From NCBI GenBank assembly GCA_910586595.1, contig CAJUJB010000010.1:10902-74901 (forward strand): DNA of 64,000 nt. Reading direction: 5' to 3'. The notes under the pieces were generated by a model. That model was not told the DNA's origin. It worked only from the letters and a program-made list of their open reading frames with translations, and ran no database searches. Numbering within the stretch: the stretch's first letter is position 1; the number at the start of each line of letters is the position of its first letter. This DNA is from an uncultured Muribaculaceae bacterium. Its GTDB lineage: Bacteria > Bacteroidota > Bacteroidia > Bacteroidales > Muribaculaceae. This document shows positions 1 to 6,954 of the stretch, piece after piece. A program made the translations under genes and the position numbers.

Positions 1-376
1 CTCCGCCAAAGCACTTGGTGACGAGATCAAGGTAGAATTCCCGGCTCTTGTCTATGGCAAGGGTTACGACAACTGCTGGGCTGTGGATAACTATACCCCC
101 GGCAAAGTGCAGACCGTGGCCGTGCTCACCGACGATGCCACCGGCCGTTGCCTCACGGTAGACTCCGACCAGCCTGGTGTGCAGATCTACACCGGTAACT
201 GGCTCGCTGGCTGCCCCGCAAATAAAGCCGGTCGTGTATATGACGACTACGATGGTGTAGCCATCGAGTGCCAAGACTTCCCCGATGCGCCCCATAACAC
301 TGGCTTCCCCTCTACCGAGCTGCGCCCCGGAGAAAAATATTGCCGCCACATCAACTTTAAATTCACTGTATATTAA
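1..376 (+). CDS. galM: Aldose 1-epimerase (galactose mutarotase), 3' part only
   Basis: The reading frame is open from base 2 to a TAA at 374-376, so the true start lies left of the window; the in-frame GTG at 83 is internal. About 124 C-terminal residues are visible. The segment VQIYTGNWL and the closing PDAPHNTGFPST pattern are typical of the C-terminal beta-sandwich of GalM, which interconverts alpha- and beta-aldoses ahead of galactokinase. The end is only 3 nt from the next start, so the two genes are probably co-transcribed and the neighbour may act in the same sugar pathway. Family assignment is good; substrate is inferred. Confidence 0.88.
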   Translation, partial: SAKALGDEIKVEFPALVYGKGYDNCWAVDNYTPGKVQTVAVLTDDATGRCLTVDSDQPGVQIYTGNWLAGCPANKAGRVYDDYDGVAIECQDFPDAPHNTGFPSTELRPGEKYCRHINFKFTVY

Positions 377-379
377 AAT

Positions 380-1288
380 ATGAAACCTACATTATTCATT
401 CTTGCTGCAGGTATGGGTAGCCGCTACGGTGGCCTCAAGCAGCTCGACGGTCTGGGCCCCAACGGCGAGACCATCATGGACTACTCTGTATACGATGCAA
501 TCCAGGCTGGATTCGGCAAAGTTGTTTTCGTTATCCGCAAGGATTTCGAGGCTGATTTCCGCGAAAAAGTACTCAGCAAATACGAAGGTGTTGTACCTAC
601 CGAAGTTGTATTCCAGTCAATCGACGCTCTTCCCGAAGGATACACCTGCCCCGCCGACCGCACCAAACCCTGGGGTACCAACCATGCCGTGCTCATGGGT
701 AAGGACGCCATCAAAGAACCGTTTGCTGTAATCAACGCCGACGACTTCTATGGCCGCGACGCATTCAAGGTAATCGCTGAAGATCTCATGCGTCCGCGCG
801 ACCGCAAGGGCGACTATTGTATGGTAGGTTTCCGCGTTGGCAACACCATGACCGAGAACGGCTCTGTTGCACGTGGTGTATGCGAGACTAAAGACGGCCT
901 CCTCACCTCTGTTGTAGAGCGTACTGCCATCAGCTATGATCCCGAGCACCGCATCGTGTTCACCGACGAGAACGGCAAAGAACAGACTCTGGCTCCTACC
1001 ACTCCCGTGTCGATGAACCTCTGGGGCTTCACTCCCGACTTCTTCGAGTACAGCGACCGCGAATTCAAGAAATTCCTTGACCGAGACATCAATACTCCCA
1101 AGGCTGAATTCTTCATTCCCCTCTGTATCGACGCCCTTATCAATGGTGGCGAAGCTACCGTTCGTGTGCTCGATACCGACTCGCGCTGGTTTGGTGTGAC
1201 CTACAGCGCCGACCGCCCCGGTGTGGTTGATAAATTCGCTGAGCTTCACCGCGAAGGAGTTTATCCCTCGCCCCTCTTCAAGAAATAA
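380..1288 (+). CDS. Sugar-1-phosphate nucleotidyltransferase family protein
   Basis: 302 aa. The N-terminus LAAGMGSRYGGLKQL is the nucleotide-binding loop of the NTP_transferase (GT-A-like) fold, and INADDFYG near residue 115 carries the metal-binding acidic pair. Such enzymes join a sugar-1-phosphate to an NTP. It is shorter than GalU/RmlA fusion forms and has no obvious C-terminal beta-helix. It starts 3 nt after galM, so it may supply or use UDP-sugars in galactose metabolism; that role is inference from position. The exact sugar and nucleotide cannot be read from the sequence. A strong terminator follows. Confidence 0.82.
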   Translation: MKPTLFILAAGMGSRYGGLKQLDGLGPNGETIMDYSVYDAIQAGFGKVVFVIRKDFEADFREKVLSKYEGVVPTEVVFQSIDALPEGYTCPADRTKPWGTNHAVLMGKDAIKEPFAVINADDFYGRDAFKVIAEDLMRPRDRKGDYCMVGFRVGNTMTENGSVARGVCETKDGLLTSVVERTAISYDPEHRIVFTDENGKEQTLAPTTPVSMNLWGFTPDFFEYSDREFKKFLDRDINTPKAEFFIPLCIDALINGGEATVRVLDTDSRWFGVTYSADRPGVVDKFAELHREGVYPSPLFKK

Positions 1289-1332
1289 GCCGAGGTGTAA
1301 CACCACATTAGCGGTTAAAGAATTTTAACTGC

Positions 1333-1376
1333 AAAGCCGCTCCGATAACACATTCGGAGCGGCTTTTCCTATTTTT
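1333..1376 (+). terminator. Rho-independent terminator after galM-nucleotidyltransferase
   Basis: A perfect 13-bp stem (1333-1345 with 1354-1366, GC-rich core GCCGCTCCG) closes an 8-nt loop and is followed by a U-rich run. It ends the galM operon and separates it from ndk. Confidence 0.85.
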
Positions 1377-1503
1377 ATGTTGTAAAACATGTTTTGCCTT
1401 ATCGTTCACGCTGATAGGTGTTTATATCCCAAAAAGTTCAAACCCTTAAGTAACATTTAGATTTTTTATCAAGGAAAAATTTCCGGAATTCGATGAAAAT
1501 CGT

Positions 1504-1511
1504 TAATTTTG
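1504..1511 (+). promoter_or_regulatory. Bacteroidales -7 promoter element for ndk
   Basis: TAATTTTG fits the TAnnTTTG consensus and lies 43 bp before the ndk ATG. The leader between them holds a 10-bp tandem repeat (GCATTAACAC twice, about 1526-1545). No good -33 TTTG is seen at the usual spacing. Confidence 0.55.
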
Positions 1512-1553
1512 AGGCAATACCAATAGCATTAACACGCATTAACACGCTCAACC

Positions 1554-2015
1554 ATGGAGCAGACATTTATAATCCTCAAACCTTCGACTATTACCCGTAG
1601 CCTTGTAGGCGACGTCATCACACGTTTCCAGCGCAAAGGCCTCATCATATCAGGCATCAAGATGATGCAGCTCAACGAAGAAATCCTCCGCGAGCACTAT
1701 GCGCATCTTGTTGACCGTCCTTTCTTCCCCACTCTCCTTAAGTCGATGATGGCTACACCGGTCATTGTGATGGTTCTCAAGGGTAAAGACGTGGTTCCGG
1801 TTGTCCGTGCCATGGTAGGTGCTACAAATTGCCGTGCTGCCGCCCCCGGCACTATCCGCGGTGATTTCGGTATGAGCGGTCAGGAGAACATAGTGCATGC
1901 CTCCGACAGCCCCGAAAATGCGGCAATTGAGATTGCCCGTTTCTTCAAGCCTGAAGAAATTTTCGACTATGAGCCGCTGACTATGCCGGCTATCTACGCC
2001 CCCGACGAGCTTTAA
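1554..2015 (+). CDS. ndk: Nucleoside-diphosphate kinase
   Basis: 153 aa, the usual bacterial NDK length. It transfers the gamma-phosphate between NTPs and NDPs through a phospho-histidine, balancing nucleotide pools in the cytoplasm. The start FIILKPS and the active-site block NIVHASDS are present, with the catalytic His at residue 115; the substrate-binding segment around residues 90-105 (NCRAAAPGTIRGDF) is also recognisable. It appears monocistronic, with its own -7 element upstream and a short GC hairpin after the stop. Nothing unusual apart from the slightly extended C-terminus common in Bacteroidetes. Confidence 0.95.
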   Translation: MEQTFIILKPSTITRSLVGDVITRFQRKGLIISGIKMMQLNEEILREHYAHLVDRPFFPTLLKSMMATPVIVMVLKGKDVVPVVRAMVGATNCRAAAPGTIRGDFGMSGQENIVHASDSPENAAIEIARFFKPEEIFDYEPLTMPAIYAPDEL

Positions 2016-2031
2016 GCGCGTCAGGTCGCTC

Positions 2032-2052
2032 GCCGGAGCACTCCGGCTTTAT
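2032..2052 (+). terminator. Short hairpin terminator after ndk
   Basis: GCCGGAG (2032-2038) pairs with CTCCGGC (2041-2047) and is followed by TTTATT. The loop is tight, so the outer 6 bp probably pair. A moderate terminator. Confidence 0.5.
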
Positions 2053-2155
2053 TCCATGGCCTTCGGGATCTCAAGCAAATTGCCGGAGTCTTGCAGGCCA
2101 TGACCTCATTGTGATTAACTCTCTTCATCATTCCCACTCCAATCTCCGGACATTA

Positions 2156-3127
2156 ATGAAATCTACTATATTAGCACTCTCCACAGCCTTGCTTCTCGCC
2201 TTTGGCGCTTCCGCACAGAACTATCAGCTCCCCGACCGTCATGCTTCGCAGCACGACCAGTTGCTCGCCAACCAGGGTAATGCCGGTATTTCTGTGGAAA
2301 ATACGACAAAGTATCTCGAAGAACTCTTCAATGAGGAAGAGGAGCCGGAATTTGACATCTATACCGAGGGTTGGGACAGCAAACTTGTGAATTGCTATGC
2401 AGGTGTAGCTGTGCCTCAGACTGCCGATATCGACGTATCGAAATTCGCCATTCCTCACCCCGGCTATATCACTTCGCCCTATGGCTACCGCAAACGTTTC
2501 CGCCGTATGCACAAGGGCGTCGATCTCAAGGTGAACATCGGCGACACCATCCGCGCCGCATTTGACGGTCGTGTACGCATCACCAACTTCGAGCGTCGCG
2601 GATATGGCTACTATGTTGTAGTTCGTCATACCAACGACCTCGAGACCGTATACGGTCACCTTTCAGGCTTCCTCGTTGAGCCGGGCGCATATGTCAAAGC
2701 CGGCGATCCCATCGCCCTTGGTGGTAATACAGGCCGCTCCACCGGCCCGCATCTTCACTTCGAGACCCGCTATATGGGATATGCCATCAATCCCTGCGCC
2801 ATCTTCGATTTCGCCAATCAGACCACACATACCGATACGTTTACGTTCGACAAGCGTACTTATCAGAATGCCCGCAACTACTCACCTGCGGCAAACAGCG
2901 AGTACGCCAAGCAGTATCTGAAAGATAATCCCATCAAGCCTTACAAGGCAACCGCCTCTTCAGGAAATACGTCGAAGAGCTCTTCCGCAAGCTACCGCGT
3001 GCGCAAAGGCGACTCTCTCAGCAAAATCGCGTCGCGCAACGGCACCACCGTGGCCAAATTGTGCAAGCTGAACGGTATAAGCACATCTACCAAACTGCAG
3101 GTCGGACAGCGCCTGAAACTACGTTAA
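2156..3127 (+). CDS. Secreted M23 metallopeptidase with C-terminal LysM
   Basis: 323 aa from the ATG at 2156, chosen over the in-frame GTG at 2111 because it begins directly with a signal peptide (MKSTILALSTALLLAFGASA). The peptidase domain spans about residues 95-215 and carries zinc motifs HKGVD near residue 119 and HLHF near residue 199, so the LytM active site looks intact. A LysM domain (YRVRKGDSLSKIA, ending VGQRLKLR) occupies the last 45 residues and should hold the enzyme on peptidoglycan. Expected role is peptide cross-link cleavage in the periplasm. It lies 6 nt before another exported protein gene, so the two probably form an operon. Confidence 0.9.
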   Translation: MKSTILALSTALLLAFGASAQNYQLPDRHASQHDQLLANQGNAGISVENTTKYLEELFNEEEEPEFDIYTEGWDSKLVNCYAGVAVPQTADIDVSKFAIPHPGYITSPYGYRKRFRRMHKGVDLKVNIGDTIRAAFDGRVRITNFERRGYGYYVVVRHTNDLETVYGHLSGFLVEPGAYVKAGDPIALGGNTGRSTGPHLHFETRYMGYAINPCAIFDFANQTTHTDTFTFDKRTYQNARNYSPAANSEYAKQYLKDNPIKPYKATASSGNTSKSSSASYRVRKGDSLSKIASRNGTTVAKLCKLNGISTSTKLQVGQRLKLR

Positions 3128-3133
3128 AACGCC

Positions 3134-3613
3134 ATGTTTAAAAAATTTCTTCTTATCGTAGCCTTTGTGGTGGCTCTCTGCATGCCATCGGCTATGGCTG
3201 ACGAGCCTTCCGGCGTGTCAAAAGCCGATCTTCTGAAGGTATGTGAGAAAGTTCTCTCCACCCCTGTCTCCGACACAACCAAGGCAGCCACCCTCAGTAG
3301 CGTTTTGATTGCCTCTATTTCAGAGACCAAAGATTATTCACTCCTGCTGGGTGATTGGGTGAAGCCGTTCACGTCTGTTGAAAACTCCACCCCCTGGCTT
3401 CTTTCCGCCTACATAGCGGCCGATACCAAGTATGGCGTCGAGCATGGCCTCAAAACTTCCGATCTGAGCACCGTCAAAGCCGGATATGAAGGGGCAATCG
3501 AGTTCTATAAGGCGAATAAGAAAAATATAAAGGCCTCAAAAGAATTCAAGGCCCTGCTTAAGATGGACTCCGCTCAGCTTGACGAGTACATCGCATCTGT
3601 CTATAAACGTTAG
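3134..3613 (+). CDS. Small secreted protein of unknown function
   Basis: 159 aa. A signal peptide (MFKKFLLIVAFVVALCMPSAMA) precedes a mostly helical, hydrophilic mature part of about 136 residues. No domain is recognised. It starts 6 nt after the M23/LysM peptidase gene and ends before a strong terminator, so it is likely co-expressed with that cell-wall enzyme; a periplasmic partner role is only a guess. No lipobox Cys is seen after the hydrophobic core. Confidence 0.75.
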   Translation: MFKKFLLIVAFVVALCMPSAMADEPSGVSKADLLKVCEKVLSTPVSDTTKAATLSSVLIASISETKDYSLLLGDWVKPFTSVENSTPWLLSAYIAADTKYGVEHGLKTSDLSTVKAGYEGAIEFYKANKKNIKASKEFKALLKMDSAQLDEYIASVYKR

Positions 3614-3704
3614 TTTATAATCATCCCCCAAACGGTACGGCGCTATAAATTCCACCGCATCGGCTCGAAGATCAAGTTTCGACAAACTGATTAATACAAC
3701 ACAA

Positions 3705-3734
3705 AAAAGGACGCTCACTCAGAAGCGTCCTTTT
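3705..3734. terminator. Bidirectional terminator hairpin
   Basis: A perfect 11-bp stem (3705-3715 with 3724-3734, AAAAGGACGCT and its complement) with an 8-nt loop has A-runs on the left and T-runs on the right. It can terminate both the plus-strand peptidase operon and the converging minus-strand lipoprotein gene. Confidence 0.8.
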
Positions 3735-3786
3735 ATGTGTGAATTGAAGCCGGCTCGAGAGAGCTTGGGCCAGCAGATCTTTTGTA

Positions 3787-5162
3787 TCAGTTGAGCGGAA
3801 TAAGTGATACGATTGCGCGGTTGGGATCGCTGAATATAATGTTATATTGTGCGGTCTTCAGGTCAACCGACACTGCCACCTTGTAGCCGTCCGACCGACG
3901 CGTACCTGTCATCTGGGCTTTGGCATGATTATAGTCTGTTTCGATTGTTGTGATGTCGATTTCGTTGGCAAGACCCAAGTCTTTGTAATTGAACGTTAAG
4001 GTGATGGGGTCAAACGACACAACCTTGCATATCTTGCTGTTTTCTCTCACGAGGCCATAGAAGCGTCCGTCATTGGCCAGATTCTCTTTCCATAGCATGA
4101 TATTGCTGTCATTTCCGTCGTTATCCAGACGACTGAATTTTTTTGTACGCTTGTCGAATATTATGTACCAGCCATATCTATCGTTCGTTTTGATAATCAC
4201 TTTATCGGATGTCTCATACCAGGAGCTGAGATAAACCTCGCCTAAAATCTCTGGAGACTCTAATTCTAATGGCTCGACGGTGCTTTGACCGTACGATGTT
4301 CCGATTGTTATAAGTTTAGGCTCGTGTGACACCTCCAATAGAGCATCTTCAAGTATTACATATGAGGTGCGGTTATACGGGTTATTGATGGTACCGAAGG
4401 CGTCGTAGCCTCCATTGGGATAGATGATACCGGCTGTTTCGCCGGTTCGCAAGAGATTGTCGCTCCAGCAGGGTATAAAATAGATTGAAGTGGCTACCAC
4501 GCCTCCCTTCATTGCGAAAACTTTTGGGTAATCTCCGTATGCTATCGGAGAGCCGTCGGTGCTGAGTTGCTCCCAAGTGCCCTTGTTGTCAGAGAGGGTG
4601 ATACGGCCTACATACCCAGGAAAATCGGTAGAGGACGTATAGAAACTTGCAAGCAGATGTCCGGCTCCGTCTTCAGTAAATCCCGATCCTATCGGCTCGA
4701 AACTTGCGGGATGGTTGGAGGGTCCGATACCTTTGGCGCTGAATACAAGACCGTCGCTTCGGCGGACAATCAGATTGAAGTACTCGTCAGTTGCGTATAC
4801 TGGGTCGCCGTCGGCATCGTAGTAATCACACGCTACGAACGCAATGTAGTTTTCTGTCAGATTATAAACGTAAGCGGGCGATACCGTCAGATTCGACAGA
4901 GATTCCTTTCCGTCTTCATTTACAAAGACTCCCACGGCCGAGAGTTGACCATCGTCGCCAAGTTTGAACATTTTTGCGGTGCTGAAGTCACCATCGGTGG
5001 CTCGTGACTGCGCTGGGCTGAGCATTGTGAGGGCTTGGCTGTTGGCGAGGTCAAAACGTGTTATTGTTTTACCCCCCCTAATTCATCTGATTTGCAGGAT
5101 GTTAAGCAGCTTGCGAGCAAAGCCGCCGCCATCAGGCCGGTTGATAATTTGAAGTTGGTCAT
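3787..5162 (-). CDS. Lipoprotein gene split by a frameshift at a G7 tract (possibly phase-variable)
   Basis: The long frame runs from a Met at 5025 down to 3787 (412 aa) and has no signal peptide. Just upstream, in another frame, an ATG at 5160-5162 opens a clean lipoprotein signal (MTNFKLSTGLMAAALLASC, lipobox LTSC, then KSDEL with acidic export-signal-like residues) that stops 34 residues later. The two frames meet at a run of seven C (seven G on the coding strand) at 5072-5078; one extra G or two fewer would fuse them into about 458 aa. The mature part is rich in short beta-strand/turn segments and may be a beta-propeller, but no family is recognised. A -7 promoter element sits at 5193-5200. 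Sequencing error at the homopolymer is the main alternative. Confidence 0.7.
5072..5078 (-). repeat. Homopolymeric G7 tract inside the lipoprotein gene
   Basis: Seven consecutive C on the plus strand, at the junction of the signal-peptide frame and the main frame, directly after the lipobox region. Such tracts change length by slipped-strand mispairing and can switch surface proteins on and off. Confidence 0.7.
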
Positions 5163-5469
5163 AAATTGAGATTGAGATATGGTTTATTCTTACAAAATTA
5201 CAAAAAAAAACGACAATCTATTTCTCTCCAGAAAAAAATTGGATTAGAGCAAGATAAGTAGTCATAAATCAGGTATAATTAGCTAAAAAACAAGTGTAGA
5301 CCGCTAAGTAATCTATAATTCGCATGTATCTCGGCAGAGCATTAGTAACTTAGTTTAAGCAAATCGACCTATTCAGCAGTAATAGAGCCGCATGGCCTTG
5401 ATAAGCAGGGAATGGTGCGGGGTATAAAATTTTCTTTTCCGCGCCGTCGTATTATGACGCGTTTTTTAC
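5163..5469. other. AT-rich intergenic region between divergent lipoprotein genes
   Basis: About 300 bp without a gene. It carries the minus-strand -7 element CAAAATTA (5193-5200) for the split lipoprotein and leads into the plus-strand promoter at 5470-5477. No repeats, RNA genes or convincing small ORFs are seen in the rest. Confidence 0.5.
5193..5200 (-). promoter_or_regulatory. -7 promoter element for the split lipoprotein gene
   Basis: TAATTTTG on the minus strand, about 30 bp before the ATG at 5162. Its presence suggests the upstream signal-peptide frame is the real translation start. Confidence 0.5.
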
Positions 5470-5477
5470 TACTTTTG
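5470..5477 (+). promoter_or_regulatory. -7 promoter element for the DUF3298 lipoprotein
   Basis: TACTTTTG matches TAnnTTTG, 76 bp upstream of the ATG at 5554. Confidence 0.5.
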
Positions 5478-5553
5478 CAGCGTCAATAACGCGGAGGTGT
5501 TTAACTTACGGCTCCCCCGGGTGTTTATTATCTATAACCATCAACTTACAGAA

Positions 5554-6390
5554 ATGAAAAAGTCAAGCATCTCTCTCCTCGTTATAGCCGCGCTGGCCGC
5601 CTCTTTCGCCGCTTGCGACAGTGCCGATAAATATGCGTCAAATTCTATTGCGTTCAACCGGGTCGAGGCTGAGCAGGCCTATCGTCTCGTCGGTTCTGCA
5701 GAGGCTTATGAAACAGACGCCGACCTCAGCTACGGATGCAAGGCCGATCTGCTTATGCCCACAGCTCTTTACGGTCAGCCTGTAGAGACGCTTCAGGATT
5801 CTATACTGCAGGCGGCTTTCGGTAAATACGGCAGCAATCACTCCGATGTAATCGCTCAGGCCCTGAAGGCTGAGGCTGCCGATCTTGACTATACTTTGGC
5901 CGATACGGTGATGCCTGACTCGGTGGTAAGCCAATATCCTAATTTCCTTACCCGTTTCGATGGATTTTCTTCAGTCGAGGGCGACCTGGAGACACTTACA
6001 CCGAAGATTCTCTCGTATGCCGTGACTTTTTCCAATTATCTTCCTCGGGCTGCACATGGCATGTATGGCACCCGATATATCAACTATGACCTTACTGAAG
6101 GCAAGATCATATCTCTGAAAGATCTTTTCACTGCCGAGGGTCTGGCAGCTCTGCCCGATGCCATCCGCACTGCCGCCAAGCAGATGAAGGAAACGATCGG
6201 CGTGACTGATATAACCGGCCTCCCCGCTCAGGATAATTTCTATATCACCGCCGGCAGCGAGGTAGTGTTCGCCTATCAGCCTTATGAAGTGGCCTCCTAT
6301 GCCCAAGGCGAGATACAGATACCCATTCCTGCTTATCTGCTCTATGACTCGCTTACTCCGACGGGATTGCGTATCCTTCTCAACAACTGA
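5554..6390 (+). CDS. DUF3298-type lipoprotein
   Basis: 278 aa from ATG 5554, which gives a lipoprotein signal peptide (MKKSSISLLVIAALAASFAAC, Cys as lipidation site, followed by DSADK); the earlier in-frame Met at 5497 only adds an unlikely leader. The C-terminal half (YINYDLTEGKIISLKDLF, then a DNFYITAGSEVVFAYQPYEVASYAQG stretch, shown here in parts) matches the DUF3298/RsiV-like fold found in envelope proteins and peptidoglycan deacetylase accessory domains. Probably outer-membrane or periplasm anchored; the function is not known. A perfect inverted repeat lies just after the stop. Confidence 0.75.
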   Translation: MKKSSISLLVIAALAASFAACDSADKYASNSIAFNRVEAEQAYRLVGSAEAYETDADLSYGCKADLLMPTALYGQPVETLQDSILQAAFGKYGSNHSDVIAQALKAEAADLDYTLADTVMPDSVVSQYPNFLTRFDGFSSVEGDLETLTPKILSYAVTFSNYLPRAAHGMYGTRYINYDLTEGKIISLKDLFTAEGLAALPDAIRTAAKQMKETIGVTDITGLPAQDNFYITAGSEVVFAYQPYEVASYAQGEIQIPIPAYLLYDSLTPTGLRILLNN

Positions 6391-6409
6391 TAATGAACAT
6401 TAGCCTTAT

Positions 6410-6450
6410 GTAGGGTGTTTTGCTAAGAGAAGTCTAACAAAACACCCTAC
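6410..6450 (+). promoter_or_regulatory. Perfect 13-bp hairpin directly before the start of the Ala/Lys-rich gene
   Basis: 6410-6422 (GTAGGGTGTTTTG) and 6438-6450 are perfect complements around a 15-nt loop. The right arm ends 4 nt before the ATG at 6455, where a ribosome-binding site would sit, and no U-run follows. This fits a translation-controlling leader hairpin better than a terminator. Confidence 0.55.
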
Positions 6451-6454
6451 AATT

Positions 6455-6880
6455 ATGAATGCTAATCAGAAGGCGGCCGAAGCTGCCGCTAAAATATCGC
6501 AGGAGGCTGCACAGGTTTCAGCCAAAGCTGCCGACTATGCTGTAGAAGAACAAGCCAAAGCTGTGAAGGCTGATGCCGCCGCTGAGGTTGCCGATGCCAA
6601 GGCCAAGGCTGCGGAGGCTGTGGCTGCCGCCAAAGAAAAGGCTGCCGACATTGCCGCTGCTGCCAAGGATAAGGCCGCCCAGGCTGCCGCCAACATTCAG
6701 GACGCCATTGCTCAGCAACAGGAAGATCCGGATTCAACCTATAATCAGGCTAAGGAAAAGGTGAGCGGTATCGCCGACAAGGTTCGCGACGTGACTGCAA
6801 ATCTTGTTGACAAGGGCGCTGATCTGCTCGATTCTCTGGCCGATAAGGCCCATGGCTTAGCCGATAAGATGGACAAGTAA
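6455..6880 (+). CDS. Ala/Lys-rich helical repeat protein
   Basis: 141 aa, strongly biased to Ala, Lys, Asp and Glu with heptad-like AKAAEA/AKDKAA repeats through residues 1-90, then a second helical part (AKEKVSGIADKVRD, LADKAHGLADK) like late-embryogenesis-abundant or YtxH-type stress proteins. There is no signal peptide or membrane segment. It is probably one long amphipathic helix or coiled coil. A protective or structural stress role is inference from composition. A perfect leader hairpin overlaps the ribosome-binding region and a strong terminator follows. Confidence 0.7.
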   Translation: MNANQKAAEAAAKISQEAAQVSAKAADYAVEEQAKAVKADAAAEVADAKAKAAEAVAAAKEKAADIAAAAKDKAAQAAANIQDAIAQQQEDPDSTYNQAKEKVSGIADKVRDVTANLVDKGADLLDSLADKAHGLADKMDK

Positions 6881-6897
6881 ATAAGACACATATAGAC

Positions 6898-6934
6898 AAG
6901 GCTCCGCAGCTGATCAGCCAGCTTGCGGAGCCTT
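6898..6934. terminator. Terminator hairpin between converging genes
   Basis: AAGGCTCCGCA (6898-6908) pairs perfectly with 6924-6934; a 15-nt loop. Placed between the plus-strand helical protein and the minus-strand glycosidase gene, it can serve both. Confidence 0.75.
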
Positions 6935-6954
6935 GATTAATAGGGTCTCTGTCG

